Assembly: GCA_012839085.1 (NCBI GenBank)
Contig: DUNZ01000063.1
Coordinates: forward strand, 1-44,455
Source: Clostridiales bacterium
Lineage (GTDB): Bacteria; Bacillota; Clostridia; Lachnospirales; Lachnospiraceae
Length of the DNA stretch: 44,455 nucleotides
Direction: 5' to 3'
Shown: positions 34,982 to 43,102 of the stretch, piece after piece
Position numbering within the stretch: position 1 is the first letter of the stretch
Layout: every line of letters begins with the position of its first letter
Made by a program: the position numbers and the translations under genes
The notes under the pieces: generated by a model
The model's database searches: none
Told to the model about the DNA's origin: nothing
The model's input: only the letters and a program-made list of their open reading frames with translations

Positions 34982-35563
34982 ATGAAAAAGCAAAAATTAT
35001 ATTCTTTATTATCCATTATCCTATTATCTTCTTTTATTTTCCTGGGATGTGATAAAAAACTGAAGGGATTGCATTATGTAGAAATTGAGGTTGAGGATTA
35101 TGGAACCATATCATTGGAATTGGATGCGGATCATGCTCCAATTACGGTAACCAACTTTATCGATCTTGTTGATGAAGGCTTTTATGATGGCCTTACCTTC
35201 CATCGTATTGTTGATGGCTTTGTTATCCAGGGTGGTGATCCAAAAGGTAACGGAACCGGTGGCTCTGATAAAAAGATCAAAGGAGAATTCTCCTCCAATG
35301 GGGTCGAAAATCCTCTTTCCCATACCAGAGGAGCAATTTCCATGGCTCGCAATCCTTATGATCTGAACAGTGCATCCTCTCAGTTCTTCATTGTTCATGA
35401 GGACTCTACCTACTTAGATGGGGACTATGCAGTCTTTGGTTATGTAACAGATGGGATTGAAATAGTTGATCAAATCTGCAAAGATACTCCGGTACAAGAC
35501 AGCAATGGGACAGTTCTTTCTAAGGATCAACCAGTGATAAAATCAATTAAAGTAGTGAAATAA
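34982..35563 (+). CDS. Lipoprotein peptidyl-prolyl cis-trans isomerase (cyclophilin)
   Basis: A 193-residue extracellular foldase. The ATG at 34982 follows AAGGAGTTG; the ATG at 34964 lies before that site. A signal peptide ends in the lipobox FLGC (Cys near residue 23), so the mature protein is lipid-anchored outside the cytoplasmic membrane. The cyclophilin fold is complete: TFHRIVDGFVIQGGDPKGNG with the catalytic Arg, NSASSQFFIVHED, and LDGDYAVFGYV. A 40 bp gap follows the GGDEF-EAL gene, so it may be co-transcribed. Confidence 0.95.
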   Translation: MKKQKLYSLLSIILLSSFIFLGCDKKLKGLHYVEIEVEDYGTISLELDADHAPITVTNFIDLVDEGFYDGLTFHRIVDGFVIQGGDPKGNGTGGSDKKIKGEFSSNGVENPLSHTRGAISMARNPYDLNSASSQFFIVHEDSTYLDGDYAVFGYVTDGIEIVDQICKDTPVQDSNGTVLSKDQPVIKSIKVVK

Positions 35564-35577
35564 TATTCGCCAGTTTG

Positions 35578-35611
35578 TCCTCCGGTGTCCTTCGGACCTG
35601 GGGGATTTTTT
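35578..35611 (+). terminator. Terminator after the cyclophilin gene
   Basis: TCCTCCGG pairs with CTGGGGGA, then after a one-base bulge GTCC pairs with GGAC over a TTC loop; six T residues follow. Confidence 0.85.
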
Positions 35612-35676
35612 ACACATTCATGAGGTTCTTAATAAAATGGGATATATACAAGGACTTGGGAAAATGTGCCTACATT

Positions 35677-35820
35677 GGCAGAGCAAAATGAAAGACCTGC
35701 CACAATAGTGCCAGGTCTTTCATTAAAAAGGGGAGGATAAGTATTTAACTTCTCTTTCGTGATCATAATTGGAGGGGGAATCCAATTATGAAAGAGCATA
35801 CGCATTTACATCCTTATTAG
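35677..35820 (+). other. Structured intergenic region with two hairpins and a 10-codon mini-ORF
   Basis: A perfect 13 bp stem, AATGAAAGACCTG/CAGGTCTTTCATT (35687-35699 and 35712-35724), has no T tail. It is followed by a second perfect 10 bp stem, CATAATTGGA/TCCAATTATG (35764-35773 and 35781-35790). The second hairpin covers GGAGGGGG (35771-35778) and the ATG (35788) of a frame reading MKEHTHLHPY then TAG. GGCAG (35677-35681) could alternatively pair with CTGCC (35697-35701). It may be a small RNA or a translated leader; nothing shows expression. Confidence 0.5.
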
Positions 35821-36203
35821 AACTGTTGGTTCTATATCAGGATATTACTATTATGATACAATACTTGATAAATTATACATAAGAATAATATTTTTCTAAT
35901 GAATTTTTTGATAATTTCAAATAAAATTATAAATAAAATTGTAAATATTATTAGGCGGTTTGGCTTTCTAACTATTACAATATTATTTTCTATTTCTTCC
36001 ATCTTAATACAGTTTTTCTTTTGAAAAAATCTCTGTAATTTTTAAAGTGAATAGCTTAATTGTAAAGAAAAAATTCGTATAGAAAATGATTAAGTTTAGT
36101 GTTATAATGTTCGGGAGAATGGCTTCTATGTTTTAAAAGCAAATAATTGCTAAAAATAGTAGCATATTACCTTTGAAGAAACTTGTGAGGAAGGATGAAT
36201 AGG
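35821..36203. other. AT-rich non-coding stretch upstream of the SEC-C gene
   Basis: Very A/T-rich sequence without a supported coding frame. The one clear element is an extended -10 promoter near its end (36100-36108). I see no repeat or RNA gene in the rest. Confidence 0.5.
36100..36108 (+). promoter_or_regulatory. Extended -10 promoter before the SEC-C gene
   Basis: TGTTATAAT is a perfect TATAAT with the upstream TG of extended -10 promoters; no good -35 hexamer is present 17 bp before it. Confidence 0.55.
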
Positions 36204-36707
36204 ATGAGCTTATTACAAGAGTGGAGAGACTGGGCCTATGGACAGGATACTAGACAAAGGGCAGGTCAATTATTCTGGGCAAATTATTTCAATATGGAAA
36301 AGGAAGTTTATAAACAGTTATTAGCTAACCCAGATAAGATTTGGGAGGGTACTGTTAAAGATCTTGCAAAAGAATTGGGCATGGAACTTAAATATTTTGT
36401 AGGTTTCTTAGATGGTATTAATGACAGTTTAGTTACCCCAAATCCCATTGAGGAAATGGATGAAGATACCGTTGTAAAATTAGAGTATGATAAAGAAAAA
36501 CTCTATTATAATATGGTTGAAGCGAAAGCAGAATGGCTCTATGAGCTTGAGGAATGGGATTCCTTACTAAGCGAAGAACGTAGAGCAGAATTATATAAGG
36601 AACAGAAAAGTTCTGGAACAATAGTAAAAGAGAAAAAGCCGGGACGTAATGATCCTTGCCCTTGTGGAAGTGGTAAGAAATATAAAAGATGCTGTGGCAT
36701 GAATTAA
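36204..36707 (+). CDS. SEC-C zinc-binding motif protein
   Basis: A 167-residue protein of a family common in Lachnospiraceae. The ATG at 36204 ([12 protein letters not shown]) is 10 bp after AGGAAGG; the in-frame ATG at 36195 directly abuts that site, so I reject it. The body contains [36 protein letters not shown] and [14 protein letters not shown]. The C-terminus is a complete SEC-C motif, [19 protein letters not shown], the zinc-binding module also found at the end of SecA. The module mediates protein or ribosome contact in other proteins; the role here is unknown. Confidence 0.92.
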   Translation: MSLLQEWRDWAYGQDTRQRAGQLFWANYFNMEKEVYKQLLANPDKIWEGTVKDLAKELGMELKYFVGFLDGINDSLVTPNPIEEMDEDTVVKLEYDKEKLYYNMVEAKAEWLYELEEWDSLLSEERRAELYKEQKSSGTIVKEKKPGRNDPCPCGSGKKYKRCCGMN

Positions 36708-36727
36708 ACAATAAATATAATAAAAAG

Positions 36728-36767
36728 AAAACAGGCAGCTCCGTAATGGGGAAAGGCCTGTTTTTTT
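36728..36767. terminator. Bidirectional terminator between the SEC-C and XRE genes
   Basis: AAAACAGGC pairs with GCCTGTTTT around an inner CTCC/GGGG stem. T-rich tails occur on both strands (TTTTTTT on plus, TTTTCTTTTT on minus), matching the two convergent genes. Confidence 0.85.
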
Positions 36768-36780
36768 ATGCAACTAAGAT

Positions 36781-37128
36781 TTATTCATCTACCTGATTTT
36801 CCTGCTTATATAATAAATACTCTATATATTTTTTGATTTCTTTGGTGTTTTCCGGGCTAAGTTTTTGGTATAAATCAAAAAATTCCACGATATCTTTATC
36901 TAGGACTTCTCCTCCCACCGGAAGATAGGCATCAGTAACCCCTAATAAATAATCGCATGAAACATCGAAGTATTTTGATAAAGCGATCAGCTTGTCCAAG
37001 GATGGTTCATTTCTATTGGATTCATAATTTGAAATAGCGGTTGGTTTTAAGCCTAAGATTTGACCCAACTCACTTTGGGTTAAATGATTTTTTTGTCTTA
37101 ATTGTCTCAAGCGAACATTAAATTTCAT
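36781..37128 (-). CDS. XRE family transcriptional regulator
   Basis: A 115-residue DNA-binding protein. Residues about 5-62 form a Cro/C1-type helix-turn-helix (LRQLRQKNHLTQSELGQILG, AISNYESNRNEPSLDKLIAL, YFDVSCDYLLGVTD). A helical C-terminal part of about 45 residues (EFFDLYQKLSPENTKEIKKY) is probably for dimerisation. GGAGTCAT-type sequence precedes the ATG on its strand. Divergent from the PAS-kinase gene with an inverted repeat in between, so it may control itself and that signalling operon. Confidence 0.93.
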   Translation of the reverse strand: MKFNVRLRQLRQKNHLTQSELGQILGLKPTAISNYESNRNEPSLDKLIALSKYFDVSCDYLLGVTDAYLPVGGEVLDKDIVEFFDLYQKLSPENTKEIKKYIEYLLYKQENQVDE

Positions 37129-37163
37129 CTATGACTCCTTTGCAGTATGTGAATATTAATGAA

Positions 37164-37188
37164 TCATTATTATTATAACGAATAATGA
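37164..37188. promoter_or_regulatory. Candidate operator between the XRE and PAS-kinase genes
   Basis: TCATTATT (37164-37171) and AATAATGA (37181-37188) form an 8 bp inverted repeat about 36 bp upstream of the XRE start. Autoregulatory XRE proteins usually bind such sites near their own promoter. Confidence 0.4.
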
Positions 37189-37237
37189 AAGCTTGTCAAT
37201 ATTTACATATATTATAAAAATTTTGCTATATTTATGA

Positions 37238-37266
37238 TTGACAAATTTTACAACTAAAAATATGAT
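37238..37266 (+). promoter_or_regulatory. Strong sigma-A type promoter for the PAS-kinase operon
   Basis: A perfect TTGACA (37238-37243), 17 bp, and TATGAT (37261-37266). The predicted start near 37273 would leave almost no leader for the ATG at 37281 and fits the ATG at 37314. Confidence 0.85.
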
Positions 37267-37313
37267 AGAATGGAAGAAATATGAAAATATTTGCAAATAC
37301 GAGAGGAGTACAA

Positions 37314-37637
37314 ATGAGAAATGAGATTCTGCAAAAGTATCAATTAATTATTCGTAATAGCCATGAAATAATTATCTTTTTTGATAAAGAAGGATACATA
37401 ATTGATATGAATACGGAAGCTTGTAATCAGCTAGGCTATCAGGAAAGTTTTAAGAATATTTCTATCACAAGTATTTTAAAAAAGGAAATCTATAAAGATG
37501 GAGACCAATTAGTGATTGATGAAAAATACAGGAATGGAACAAAGGAGGCTATTATCTATCGTAAAAATCAGACCTGTTTTTCCGTAAATTTGCGTATTGG
37601 CATCTTAGAAGACGACAATCAATATCTTGGAATTTGA
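37314..37637 (+). CDS. PAS-domain fragment of a histidine kinase, ended by an in-frame TGA
   Basis: A 107-residue PAS sensor domain. The ATG at 37314 follows GAGAGGAG; the ATG at 37281 lies at the predicted transcript start. IIRNSHEIIIFFDKEGYIIDMN and EACNQLGYQ are typical of PAS, and the last strand ILEDDNQYLGI runs directly into the TGA at 37635. Reading on in the same frame gives TAMDISKIKEL, the normal end of a PAS domain and the start of the kinase linker. The two frames are therefore one ancestral gene split by a single stop codon. Confidence 0.85.
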   Translation: MRNEILQKYQLIIRNSHEIIIFFDKEGYIIDMNTEACNQLGYQESFKNISITSILKKEIYKDGDQLVIDEKYRNGTKEAIIYRKNQTCFSVNLRIGILEDDNQYLGI

Positions 37638-37643
37638 ACAGCC

Positions 37644-38861
37644 ATGGATATTTCAAAGATAAAGGAATTGACCCGTGAAAACAGGATGATGAATAAGGAA
37701 TTAAATAATTCCGGAGCCTACAAAAATGAATTTATTGCAAATGTAACCCATGAGTTAAAAACACCTATTAACGGTATCCAAGGGATGGTAGAAACTCTTA
37801 TGGAGCCAGAGCTATCACCCAAGCAGTTAGAGATAGTGAATATTATACATCGTTGCTGTCGGAATATGACGGCTATTATTACAGATATATTGGACTTTTC
37901 AAAAATTAAAAATAATAAAATGGAGTTGGAATATAGGGAATTCAGTTTTCATGAATTTATTGAAAATATAAAGACCATGAACCAAAAAAGGATTAGTAAA
38001 AAAGGATTAAGGTTCCTAGTGAATATTGCAGATGATGTGCCAGATCGAGTGATTGGAGACGAATTACGTTTATCACAGGTTTTGAATAATCTAATCTCCA
38101 ATGCAATTAAATTTACTTCCGTGGGGCAGATTATTCTTGGGGTCATGAAGACGGAAGAAACAAATCGTGAAGTCGAACTTATTTTTATGGTAACGGATAC
38201 GGGGATAGGGATTAGTGAGGATGAGATGGACAAGCTGTTTATCAGCTTTTCACAGGTTGATGGGACTATAACCAGAAGATTTGGAGGTACGGGATTAGGT
38301 TTATCCATTTGTAAGATGTTAATAGAACTTATGAAGGGTCATATTACTGTGAAAAGTGAAAAGAATAAAGGAAGTTCATTTTCATTTACGATTCGATTAG
38401 GAGTCCCGGAACAAGATACCACGGCGGCCAATGACAAAGAAAATGAATTATATAATATAAAAGAAGTAGAAATCCATTCAATAAAAGAAAAATCAAATAA
38501 ATTACTTGAAGAGGATTATATTAGTAAATTTTTGGATAAGCTGGATAAAACATTATTCGAAGCAGACAAATATGATAACGGGGGGAAAGGAACTTCCCTA
38601 GAGAATTCTTCAGGGGTTTCGAAGATATGTTCCGAGCTGATTGAGAAAATGATTATTTGCATTGAGCTGGAATGTTGGGAACAGGCAGAGAGACTTGCAG
38701 AACAATTAAAGAGAATACTTGCTAAGCAGAATATTACCATTGGACAGAAAGCATTTCGCTTACTACTTGCTGTTCGACGGGAAGATTATAAGACTTCCCT
38801 ATTGCTAGCCAATGAATTAAAGGAGATGAATACAAAAACTCATGGACAGTCTAATATATAA
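37644..38861 (+). CDS. Sensor histidine kinase, kinase part downstream of the TGA
   Basis: A 405-residue frame in phase with the preceding PAS fragment. Its ATG is 6 bp after the TGA, with no ribosome-binding site of its own, so translation would need reinitiation or read-through. The H-box FIANVTHELKTPINGIQGM carries the phosphorylated His at about residue 36. The N-box is LNNLISNAIKF, G1 is DTGIGIS, G2 is FGGTGLGLSICKML. All catalytic motifs are intact. After about residue 265 is a helical C-terminal region of about 130 residues (ECWEQAERLAEQLKRILAKQ), unlike a receiver domain and possibly HPt-like. It overlaps the response regulator gene by 20 bp. Confidence 0.9.
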   Translation: MDISKIKELTRENRMMNKELNNSGAYKNEFIANVTHELKTPINGIQGMVETLMEPELSPKQLEIVNIIHRCCRNMTAIITDILDFSKIKNNKMELEYREFSFHEFIENIKTMNQKRISKKGLRFLVNIADDVPDRVIGDELRLSQVLNNLISNAIKFTSVGQIILGVMKTEETNREVELIFMVTDTGIGISEDEMDKLFISFSQVDGTITRRFGGTGLGLSICKMLIELMKGHITVKSEKNKGSSFSFTIRLGVPEQDTTAANDKENELYNIKEVEIHSIKEKSNKLLEEDYISKFLDKLDKTLFEADKYDNGGKGTSLENSSGVSKICSELIEKMIICIELECWEQAERLAEQLKRILAKQNITIGQKAFRLLLAVRREDYKTSLLLANELKEMNTKTHGQSNI

Positions 38862-39912
38862 TACTCCCAATATATTAATTGTGGATGATGTAGAAAGTAA
38901 TTTGTATTTATTAACGGAGATGGTGCGTAATGCTGGTTATATTGCAAGACCCGTTACCAATGTAAAACAGGCCATCGCAGCAATTAAATCTTTGCCTCCC
39001 CATTTAATTTTATTAGATGTCTCAATGCCTGAGATAGATGGTTTTGAATTTTGTACAATGCTGAAAAATTCCGCTAGTACAAGGGATATTCCAGTGATTT
39101 TTATTTCGGCTCGAAATTCAACGGAGAATAAAATTAATGGCTTTAAATTAGGTGCAGTGGACTACATAGAAAAACCCTTCGAGGTAGAGGAAGTGACCTT
39201 AAGAATTAATACCCATTTAAAAATTTACAAAATGCAGCAGGAGTTTGAAGTCTATAATAAAAAGCTATATAAAATCATCAATGATCAGATGCATAAGATT
39301 TATGAAGAGCAAAAAAACATTCTATATGCTCTGGCAAAGCTCACAGCTAAAAGGGATAATTTTAAGCCAAATCATTTGGAATGTGTAGGAAAAAACAGCA
39401 AGCTACTTGCCCTAAGTTTACAGCTAACAGCTAACTATAGTGATGAAATTTCCAATGGTTTTATTAATACGATTGAATTGGCTGCACCCCTACACGATAT
39501 TGGGAATGTTGCCATTAGCGACAGTATTTTACTGAAAAGAGGAAAACTAACTCCCAGTGAGATGGAAATTGTTAGGACCCATTCTAATATTGGTGCCAAT
39601 ACATTGCAGGAGATATATACGAATAGTGAAAACAATGAATTTATATGTATGGCCATTGACATTGCAAGGTATCATCATGAAAACTGGGATGGATCAGGAT
39701 TCCCTAAAGGGCTTGCGGGAGAAGAAATCCCCTTATGTGCTCGTATCGTTTCCCTAATTGATGTATATGATATCTTACATAGTGAGCGAAGTTATCGGCC
39801 AGCATATCCCCATGAGGAGTGTTTGGAAATTATCAATCAAGAATCAGGAAAAAAATTTGATCCCAATCTTGTTGAGATCTTCAATAAGATCTGTAACCAA
39901 TTGAGAAAATAG
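38842..39912 (+). CDS. Response regulator with REC and HD-GYP-like domains
   Basis: A 356-residue two-component output protein. The REC domain (about 10-125) has ILIVDD, phosphoacceptor Asp59 in LLLDVSMPE, and YIEKPF. A coiled-coil linker precedes an HD-GYP domain: LAAPLHDIGNVAI with the HD pair near 218, RTHSNIGANTLQ, and ARYHHENWDGSGFPKGLAGEEIPLCARI (in part: HHENWDGSGFPKGLAGEEI). GFP replaces GYP, a common variant. HD-GYP enzymes hydrolyse cyclic-di-GMP. The gene overlaps the kinase by 20 bp, so the pair most likely signals together. Confidence 0.93.
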   Translation: MDSLIYNTPNILIVDDVESNLYLLTEMVRNAGYIARPVTNVKQAIAAIKSLPPHLILLDVSMPEIDGFEFCTMLKNSASTRDIPVIFISARNSTENKINGFKLGAVDYIEKPFEVEEVTLRINTHLKIYKMQQEFEVYNKKLYKIINDQMHKIYEEQKNILYALAKLTAKRDNFKPNHLECVGKNSKLLALSLQLTANYSDEISNGFINTIELAAPLHDIGNVAISDSILLKRGKLTPSEMEIVRTHSNIGANTLQEIYTNSENNEFICMAIDIARYHHENWDGSGFPKGLAGEEIPLCARIVSLIDVYDILHSERSYRPAYPHEECLEIINQESGKKFDPNLVEIFNKICNQLRK

Positions 39913-40039
39913 GTTAGAAAAAACTTTTATGTCCTTGACTAGATAAAAAAATATCGATAAGATTGGTATTGGTTGGTTAATTAGGTAAATAATTATAATG
40001 TATTTATATTGTGCCATTGAGAAAAATCGGAGTGAAAAC

Positions 40040-41452
40040 ATGAGAAAGAAAAAAGACTTATATATTAATTACGAGCACTATTATAGGAAGAGAAGAAGAC
40101 GATCAAATAAGACCTTAGGAGTCATATTTGTGGTGCTACTGGCTTTAGCTATCACCTTTGGCACTTATTATCTTATAAAGCAAAGGATTCATCCTTTTGA
40201 AAGAAATGAACAAAAGGATAGCAAATATGCACAGGATGATCAAAAACCAGAGGATACCACTTTAATCGATGAGGAAAACTCAGTGGAAGATAATAATTTC
40301 CAGTTAGATGATTCTTCGGATAGTATCGAAAATCTTTCTGATGATATGAATCCAGAAGAATTATTATCAGAAAATCAAGATGATGAAGTGGATAGAATGG
40401 AAGGTAATGATGAACCCTCACCCACTGTGCCAACACAGGTAGAGGATACCAGGGTACCTACCCTGGCAAAAGGGATTTATGTTACGGCAAAATCTGCGGC
40501 ATCGGATAAAATGCAGGAATTAATCCAGATAGCAAAAACCACGGAGATTAATACCATGGTTATCGATGTAAAAGACGATTCTGGTAAGATTACCTTTCAA
40601 ATGGACAGCGATATGGCCAATGAAATCGGGGCTGTGACCAATTATATTAAGGATATGCCAGCCTTGATTGAGGAGCTTAAGAAAAATGATATTTATGTGA
40701 TTGCCAGAATTGTAGCATTTAAGGATCCCCACTTAGCAGAACAAAGACAGAATCTAGCCTTAAAGAATAAGGATGGGTCGATTTATCGTGACAATAATGG
40801 GGATGCATGGGTGAACCCATATAATCAGAAGGTTTGGGAATATCTCTATGAGATTTCTGCCAAGACAGCTGCCATTGGCTTTGATGAGATTAATTATGAT
40901 TATATTCGGTTTTCTACAGGCAAAGGTATATCGGAGGTGGATTTCGGACAAGAAGCTGAAAGTAAGACCAAGGAAGATATTATTACCGAATTTACAAAAT
41001 ACATTTATGAAAAATTGAAACCTCTTGGTGTCTTTGTGTCAGCGGATGTATACGGTACCATTATAAGTAGCAGTATTGATGCCGGCCTTGTTGGGCAAAA
41101 TTATGTAGAAATGGCAAAACATCTGGATTATATCTGTCCAATGATATATCCATCCCATTTTGGGGAAGGAAATTATGGTGTGGCTTATCCGGATTTGGAA
41201 CCCTTAGTCATTGTCAGAAAAGTTATGAATGCATCTAAGGAGAAACTATCTCAAATCCCAGAAGGAGAACATCGGGCAAAGGTAAGACCATGGCTTCAGG
41301 ATTTTACGGCTTCCTGGGTGAAACATTATCAGGTTTATACCGGCAAACAGGTCAGGGAGCAAATTCAGGGCGTCTATGATGCTGGATATGAAGAATGGTT
41401 TTTATGGAATGCAGGATCCAATTATTCTGTGGACGGTTTACTTACGGAATGA
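40040..41452 (+). CDS. Putative glycoside hydrolase (DUF4015/COG1306 type)
   Basis: A 470-residue membrane-anchored protein. The ATG at 40040 follows CGGAGTG; the ATG at 39998 has no site. A basic N-terminus (YYRKRRRRSNKT) and a helix at about 28-46 are followed by an acidic low-complexity linker to about residue 135. The catalytic-type domain then follows: KGIYVTAKSAASDKMQELI, NTMVIDVKDDSGKITF, DIYVIARIVAFKDPHLA, AIGFDEINYDYIRFST and ISADVYGT-like strands. These match the DUF4015 TIM barrel related to GH13/alpha-amylase-like folds. The enzymatic substrate is unknown; likely a cell-surface polysaccharide. Confidence 0.9.
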   Translation: MRKKKDLYINYEHYYRKRRRRSNKTLGVIFVVLLALAITFGTYYLIKQRIHPFERNEQKDSKYAQDDQKPEDTTLIDEENSVEDNNFQLDDSSDSIENLSDDMNPEELLSENQDDEVDRMEGNDEPSPTVPTQVEDTRVPTLAKGIYVTAKSAASDKMQELIQIAKTTEINTMVIDVKDDSGKITFQMDSDMANEIGAVTNYIKDMPALIEELKKNDIYVIARIVAFKDPHLAEQRQNLALKNKDGSIYRDNNGDAWVNPYNQKVWEYLYEISAKTAAIGFDEINYDYIRFSTGKGISEVDFGQEAESKTKEDIITEFTKYIYEKLKPLGVFVSADVYGTIISSSIDAGLVGQNYVEMAKHLDYICPMIYPSHFGEGNYGVAYPDLEPLVIVRKVMNASKEKLSQIPEGEHRAKVRPWLQDFTASWVKHYQVYTGKQVREQIQGVYDAGYEEWFLWNAGSNYSVDGLLTE

Positions 41453-41537
41453 TTGGAATCTAACCTGTCTTCAATAATACGAATAAAATAGCGGTTTGTA
41501 TAATATATATCTAGTATAAATGACATGGAGGTGTCAT

Positions 41538-41912
41538 ATGGAAAAGACAATCCGTCAAAATACTAAGATATTTACTCTGTTGAAAGGACTTTTGTTTTCC
41601 TATATTGTTACCGCTTTTATTATCTTAATCCTTTCCTTCCTTATGTTAAAATTGGATTTATCCAGTGCAGTGATTAGTGGTGGAATCAATTTTATTTATA
41701 TTGTTTCTGCCTTTATTGGAGGGTTTTTTGTAGGGAAAAAGGTAGGACAGAGAAAATTTTTATGGGGATTTGTAAGTGGAGTCATGTATTTTGTGGTGAT
41801 TATGCTGGTTTCCTTATTGGTTAACAGAACCTCAGCACTTCCCCTAGGAAGTATGGCTACAGTATTTATTATCTGCAGTTTAAGTGGTATGCTGGGGGGT
41901 ATGATTAGCTAA
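41538..41912 (+). CDS. TIGR04086 family membrane protein
   Basis: A 124-residue protein with four hydrophobic helices. The ATG at 41538 is preceded by GGAGGTGTCAT; the ATG at 41520 lies before that site. The pattern LLKGLLFSYIVTAFIILILS, GGINFIYIVSAFIGGFFVGKK and GFVSGVMYFVVIMLVSLL matches the TIGR04086 family of spore-forming Firmicutes. Function unknown. A terminator follows. Confidence 0.88.
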   Translation: MEKTIRQNTKIFTLLKGLLFSYIVTAFIILILSFLMLKLDLSSAVISGGINFIYIVSAFIGGFFVGKKVGQRKFLWGFVSGVMYFVVIMLVSLLVNRTSALPLGSMATVFIICSLSGMLGGMIS

Positions 41913-41954
41913 GCAGTTCAGCATATCCATAAAGCAAAGGTTACTGGTATTTAT

Positions 41955-41988
41955 AGGATTGTGGTTGATGAGAATCACAATCCTTTTT
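41955..41988 (+). terminator. Terminator after the TIGR04086 gene
   Basis: AGGATTGTG (41955-41963) pairs perfectly with CACAATCCT (41976-41984), followed by T residues. Confidence 0.88.
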
Positions 41989-42020
41989 CTGTGTACTTAT
42001 TTTCTATTCCAGAAAAATCA

Positions 42021-42049
42021 TTGTATTTATTTTAAGGATTGAGTATACT
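42021..42049 (+). promoter_or_regulatory. Promoter of the dTDP-rhamnose genes
   Basis: TTGTAT (42021-42026), a 17 bp spacer and TATACT (42044-42049), about 70 bp before the rfbA start. GGATTG/CAATCC arms flank the -10 region and could be an operator. Confidence 0.6.
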
Positions 42050-42119
42050 AATAACACAATCCAAAAATGTAAAACATACCAAATAAAGTTTGGTGAATAT
42101 AATTTGGGGGTATGGAACT

Positions 42120-42989
42120 TTGAAGGGAATTATTTTAGCGGGCGGTCTTGGGACAAGACTGTATCCATTAACAAAAGCGATATCAAAACAGATATTGCCT
42201 GTCTATGATAAACCAATGATATATTATCCCATGTCAGTATTAATGTTATCTGGAATCAGAGAGATATTAATTATTTCAACACCTAGGGACATTGTTTTGT
42301 TTCAGGAGCTATTAGGCGATGGTAGTTGGCTGGGATTAGAGATACAGTATAAGGTGCAGGCGGAACCGAGAGGTTTAGCAGAAGCCTTTATCCTAGGAGA
42401 AGAATTTATCGGAAATGATCGGGTTGCCCTGGTTTTAGGAGATAATATTTTCTATGGCAGTAGATTTTCAGAGATGCTTCATAAGGCTGCTGCTAGGGAT
42501 GTGGGAGCCACTATTTTTGGCTATTATGTAAAAGATCCTAGTGCCTATGGAGTGGTTTCCTTTGATGAGGAAGGGAATGTTACTGAAATCGAAGAAAAAC
42601 CAAAAGCACCGAAATCAAATTATGCTGTGCCTGGGCTTTATTACTATGATAATGATGTAATTCGTATTGCAAAGGATATTCAACCTTCTGCCAGGGGTGA
42701 ATTAGAGATCACGGATGTAAATAATGCATATTTAAGAAAGGGTCTATTAAAAGTAGAGCTTATGGGTCGTGGGATGGCTTGGTTAGATACCGGCAATCAT
42801 GATTCTCTTTTAGATGCTTCCAATTTTGTTGCTTCAATACAGAAAAGACAAGGTCTTTATATCTCTTGTGTGGAGGAAATTGCTTATAAGCAAGGCTTTA
42901 TTGACCGAAATCAACTCCTATCTTTGGCAGAGAAAATGAATAACACTGCCTACGGAAACTATTTGATTGATATTGCCAATGGTTTATAA
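42120..42989 (+). CDS. rfbA: Glucose-1-phosphate thymidylyltransferase
   Basis: Makes dTDP-glucose, first step of dTDP-L-rhamnose synthesis for cell-surface polysaccharides. The TTG at 42120 starts (M)[19 protein letters not shown], exactly where family members begin, with GGGGGT 8 bp upstream; the frame's earlier TTG at 42090 gives ten extra residues without a site. Length 289 is normal. [43 protein letters not shown] and [14 protein letters not shown] are all conserved active-site parts. Followed by rfbC and rfbD; rfbB is not in the window, probably beyond the right edge. Confidence 0.97.
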   Translation: MKGIILAGGLGTRLYPLTKAISKQILPVYDKPMIYYPMSVLMLSGIREILIISTPRDIVLFQELLGDGSWLGLEIQYKVQAEPRGLAEAFILGEEFIGNDRVALVLGDNIFYGSRFSEMLHKAAARDVGATIFGYYVKDPSAYGVVSFDEEGNVTEIEEKPKAPKSNYAVPGLYYYDNDVIRIAKDIQPSARGELEITDVNNAYLRKGLLKVELMGRGMAWLDTGNHDSLLDASNFVASIQKRQGLYISCVEEIAYKQGFIDRNQLLSLAEKMNNTAYGNYLIDIANGL

Positions 42990-43102
42990 AGAATAATCTC
43001 GTCTATTCAGTAGAGCTGTAAATGTTTTTAGTTTTGTTATCTTATAATGTAATAGAATGTAAAATCGGAAATTGATGAAACAGATAAGAAAAGGGGGAAA
43101 TC

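Noticed and set aside
37635-37680. Bacterial SECIS element after the TGA in the kinase gene
   Set aside because: No stable stem-loop with the usual spacing begins just downstream of the TGA; the only pairing starts upstream of it.
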